Shown: one piece after another, positions 62,529 to 64,000 of the stretch | How the letters are laid out: every line of letters starts with the position of its first letter | Position numbering within the stretch: the stretch's first letter is position 1 | DNA from: Robertmurraya korlensis NBRC 107688 | GTDB lineage: Bacteria > Bacillota > Bacilli > Bacillales > Cytobacillaceae | Assembly: GCF_001591645.1 (NCBI RefSeq) | Contig: NZ_BCVH01000012.1 | Coordinates: forward strand, 1 to 64,000 | Direction of reading: 5' to 3' | DNA: 64,000 bases | Program-made: the position numbers and the translations under genes | Notes under the pieces: model-generated | What the model was told of the DNA's origin: nothing | The model's database searches: none | Seen by the model: the letters and a program-made list of their open reading frames with translations, nothing else

Positions 62529-64000
62529 ATGAGCGCGATTGCTGGAATCTTAAACCTTAACGGGGAACCCGTCTCAATTGAACAAAGCACTGGCATGATG
62601 AAAGCTCTAGAAAAATTTCCTGCCAACGACATACAAACCTGGCACAAAGATAACCTGTTCCTCGGCTGCCATGCTCAGTGGATCACGCCAGAATCCATTG
62701 GCGAACAGCTACCATTCTATGACTATGAAAGACGTCTAGCCATTACAGCTGATGCAATCATTGACAATCGAGAAGAGCTTTTTCAACTTTTGCAGATTGA
62801 TAGAGAAGATCGTAAGAAAATCACTGATAGTCAGCTAATTTTACTTGCCTATCATAAGTGGGGAGAGGAATCGCCAAAGTTCTTAGTTGGGGATTTTGCC
62901 TATGTGATTTGGGATGAGAAAGAGAAGAAATTGTTTGGGGCTCGAGATTTTTCGGGTGGGAGGACTCTATATTTTTATAGGGATGATGAAAAGTTTATTT
63001 TTTCAACAACCATTGAGCCATTGTTTTCTACTCCAAGGCTAGAGAAAAAAATTAATGAACTGTGGATTGCGGAATTTTTAGCAATTCCAGACATGAATGA
63101 TACTGTGGACACTTATAATACAGCCTATAAAAACATTCAACAGCTTCCTCCCTCACATAGAATAAGTATAAATAATAGAAAAACAAAAATTGATAGATAT
63201 ATAAAGTTTAAAGAAGGTAATTACCTAAAACTTGGATCTGATAGTGAATATATAGAAGCATTTCGTGATGTATTTAATTCTGCAGTAAATTCTAGGCTTC
63301 GCACACACCTAAAAGTAGGCGCACATTTAAGTGGTGGATTAGACTCTGGATCGGTAGTAAGTTTTGCCTCACGGATTCTCCGAAACAGGAATAAAAGTCT
63401 GCACACTTTCAGTTATGTGCCTCCAAGTGATTTTAAAGACTGGACTTCTAATGCTTATATTGCTGATGAGAGCCCATATATAAAGTCAACAGTGGACTAT
63501 GTTGGAAATATAAAAGATCATTATCTGGATTTTGTTGGAGAAAGCCCTTTAGCAGAAATAGACAAAACCTTAGAAATAAATGAAATGCCCTTCAAATTTT
63601 TTGGAAATGCAATATGGATTAGAGGTATTTTTGAAGAAGCCCAAAAAAATAAGATTGGAGTCTTGTTAAATGGGGGAAGAGGAAATCTTAGTATTTCTTG
63701 GGGGCAAACATTTAACTATTATGCTCATCTGTTAAGGACGATGAAATGGCGATGTTTAGTTCGTGAATTAAATATGTATAGCAGAAATATGCACAGTAGC
63801 AGGTTTAGGTTGTTACCGAAAATTGGGATGAATGCATTCCCAACTATTGGAAATTGGCTAAATAGAGAAAAGATCACGGAATTTCCATTGGTACTAAACC
63901 CGACTTTTGCCGAAGCTACAAAAATATATGAAAAAATTGAACACCACGGGATAGAAAGGGTTAGTAGACCGTATGGTGATGTAACTAAAAATAGAATAAA
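62529..64000 (+). CDS. Lasso-peptide macrolactam synthetase-like protein (partial)
   Basis: The first 490 codons of an asparagine-synthetase-like protein that runs off the window. The N-terminal class II amidotransferase-like domain (about 1-200) begins MSAIAGILN, so the catalytic Cys after Met is Ser-Ala and glutaminase activity should be lost. The synthetase domain has the ATP PP-loop LSGGLDSGS near residue 268. This combination is typical of lasso cyclases (McjC type), which adenylate an Asp/Glu side chain and close the macrolactam. AGGAGG precedes the ATG. The second half is visibly richer in A+T, with many ATA and AGA codons, suggesting transfer. Other AsnB-like RiPP or beta-lactam synthetases are possible. 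Confidence 0.75.
   Translation, partial: MSAIAGILNLNGEPVSIEQSTGMMKALEKFPANDIQTWHKDNLFLGCHAQWITPESIGEQLPFYDYERRLAITADAIIDNREELFQLLQIDREDRKKITDSQLILLAYHKWGEESPKFLVGDFAYVIWDEKEKKLFGARDFSGGRTLYFYRDDEKFIFSTTIEPLFSTPRLEKKINELWIAEFLAIPDMNDTVDTYNTAYKNIQQLPPSHRISINNRKTKIDRYIKFKEGNYLKLGSDSEYIEAFRDVFNSAVNSRLRTHLKVGAHLSGGLDSGSVVSFASRILRNRNKSLHTFSYVPPSDFKDWTSNAYIADESPYIKSTVDYVGNIKDHYLDFVGESPLAEIDKTLEINEMPFKFFGNAIWIRGIFEEAQKNKIGVLLNGGRGNLSISWGQTFNYYAHLLRTMKWRCLVRELNMYSRNMHSSRFRLLPKIGMNAFPTIGNWLNREKITEFPLVLNPTFAEATKIYEKIEHHGIERVSRPYGDVTKNRI

Noticed and set aside
62529-64000. Genuine glutamine-hydrolysing asparagine synthetase (AsnB)
   Set aside because: Residue 2 is Ser rather than Cys, and PP-loop spacing is larger than in AsnB.

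Overview
The window comes from a spore-forming, low-G+C Gram-positive bacterium of the family Bacillaceae. Evidence: strong AGGAGG-type ribosome binding sites, frequent TTG starts, sporulation genes (kapD, kapB, a csgA-like gene, a yteA-like gene, CotF-type coat genes) and long gene-order conservation with the Bacillus subtilis yuxO-mrp-pbpD-kap-patB-yug region. The genus cannot be fixed from this sequence alone.

Layout. 1-9,100: small coat-like proteins, a DedA protein with a YuxO/MenI thioesterase, and the seven-gene Mrp Na+/H+ antiporter operon on the minus strand. 9,100-28,900: a yug-type core with class A PBP, KapD, KapB, a lipoprotein cyclophilin, PatB, YugE, YugF, AlaR-AlaT, DegV, a SNF-family transporter, YugI, RocD, YuzA, YugJ, Pgi, YugN, the YugO K+ channel and a subtilase. 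It holds a dispersed Bacillus-type palindromic repeat after degV and a 51-bp tandem repeat after pgi. 29,000-36,100: CsgA, YteA, a class B PBP, malate synthase G with an IclR regulator, and YceI. 36,200-41,750: a TetR-centred locus. An RND efflux pump broken by one frameshift lies on one side, a 47-residue ORF plus a membrane metallophosphoesterase on the other, and four near-identical operators flank them. 41,800-45,130: an AlkC-like repair protein and xpt-pbuX under a guanine-class riboswitch. 45,280-51,044: an MFS exporter, then a GntR regulator divergent from a compact PTS-EIIC / GH4 / ChbG operon, probably for chitobiose or a related beta-diglucoside. 51,170-54,400: a yybP-ykoY Mn riboswitch with its TerC-family exporter, czrA-czcD, and aroK. 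54,580-62,300: KatX-like catalase, AsnA, an APC permease, two tandem coat gene pairs, a diguanylate cyclase and an EamA transporter.

The most notable part is the right edge. From 62,529 an asparagine-synthetase-like gene runs off the window. Its glutaminase Cys is replaced by Ser (MSAIAGI) and the PP-loop is kept (SGGLDSG), the signature of lasso-peptide macrolactam synthetases. Two matched 16-bp dyads (GTTCT-N6-AGAAC) lie between its promoter and its start. I infer that a RiPP (lasso) cluster begins here and continues outside the window.

Functionally the window is mostly chromosomal housekeeping: ion and pH homeostasis, cell-wall synthesis, sporulation, amino-acid and purine metabolism, metal homeostasis. 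Accessory character is concentrated at the TetR/RND locus, the chb-like operon and the right-edge RiPP gene.
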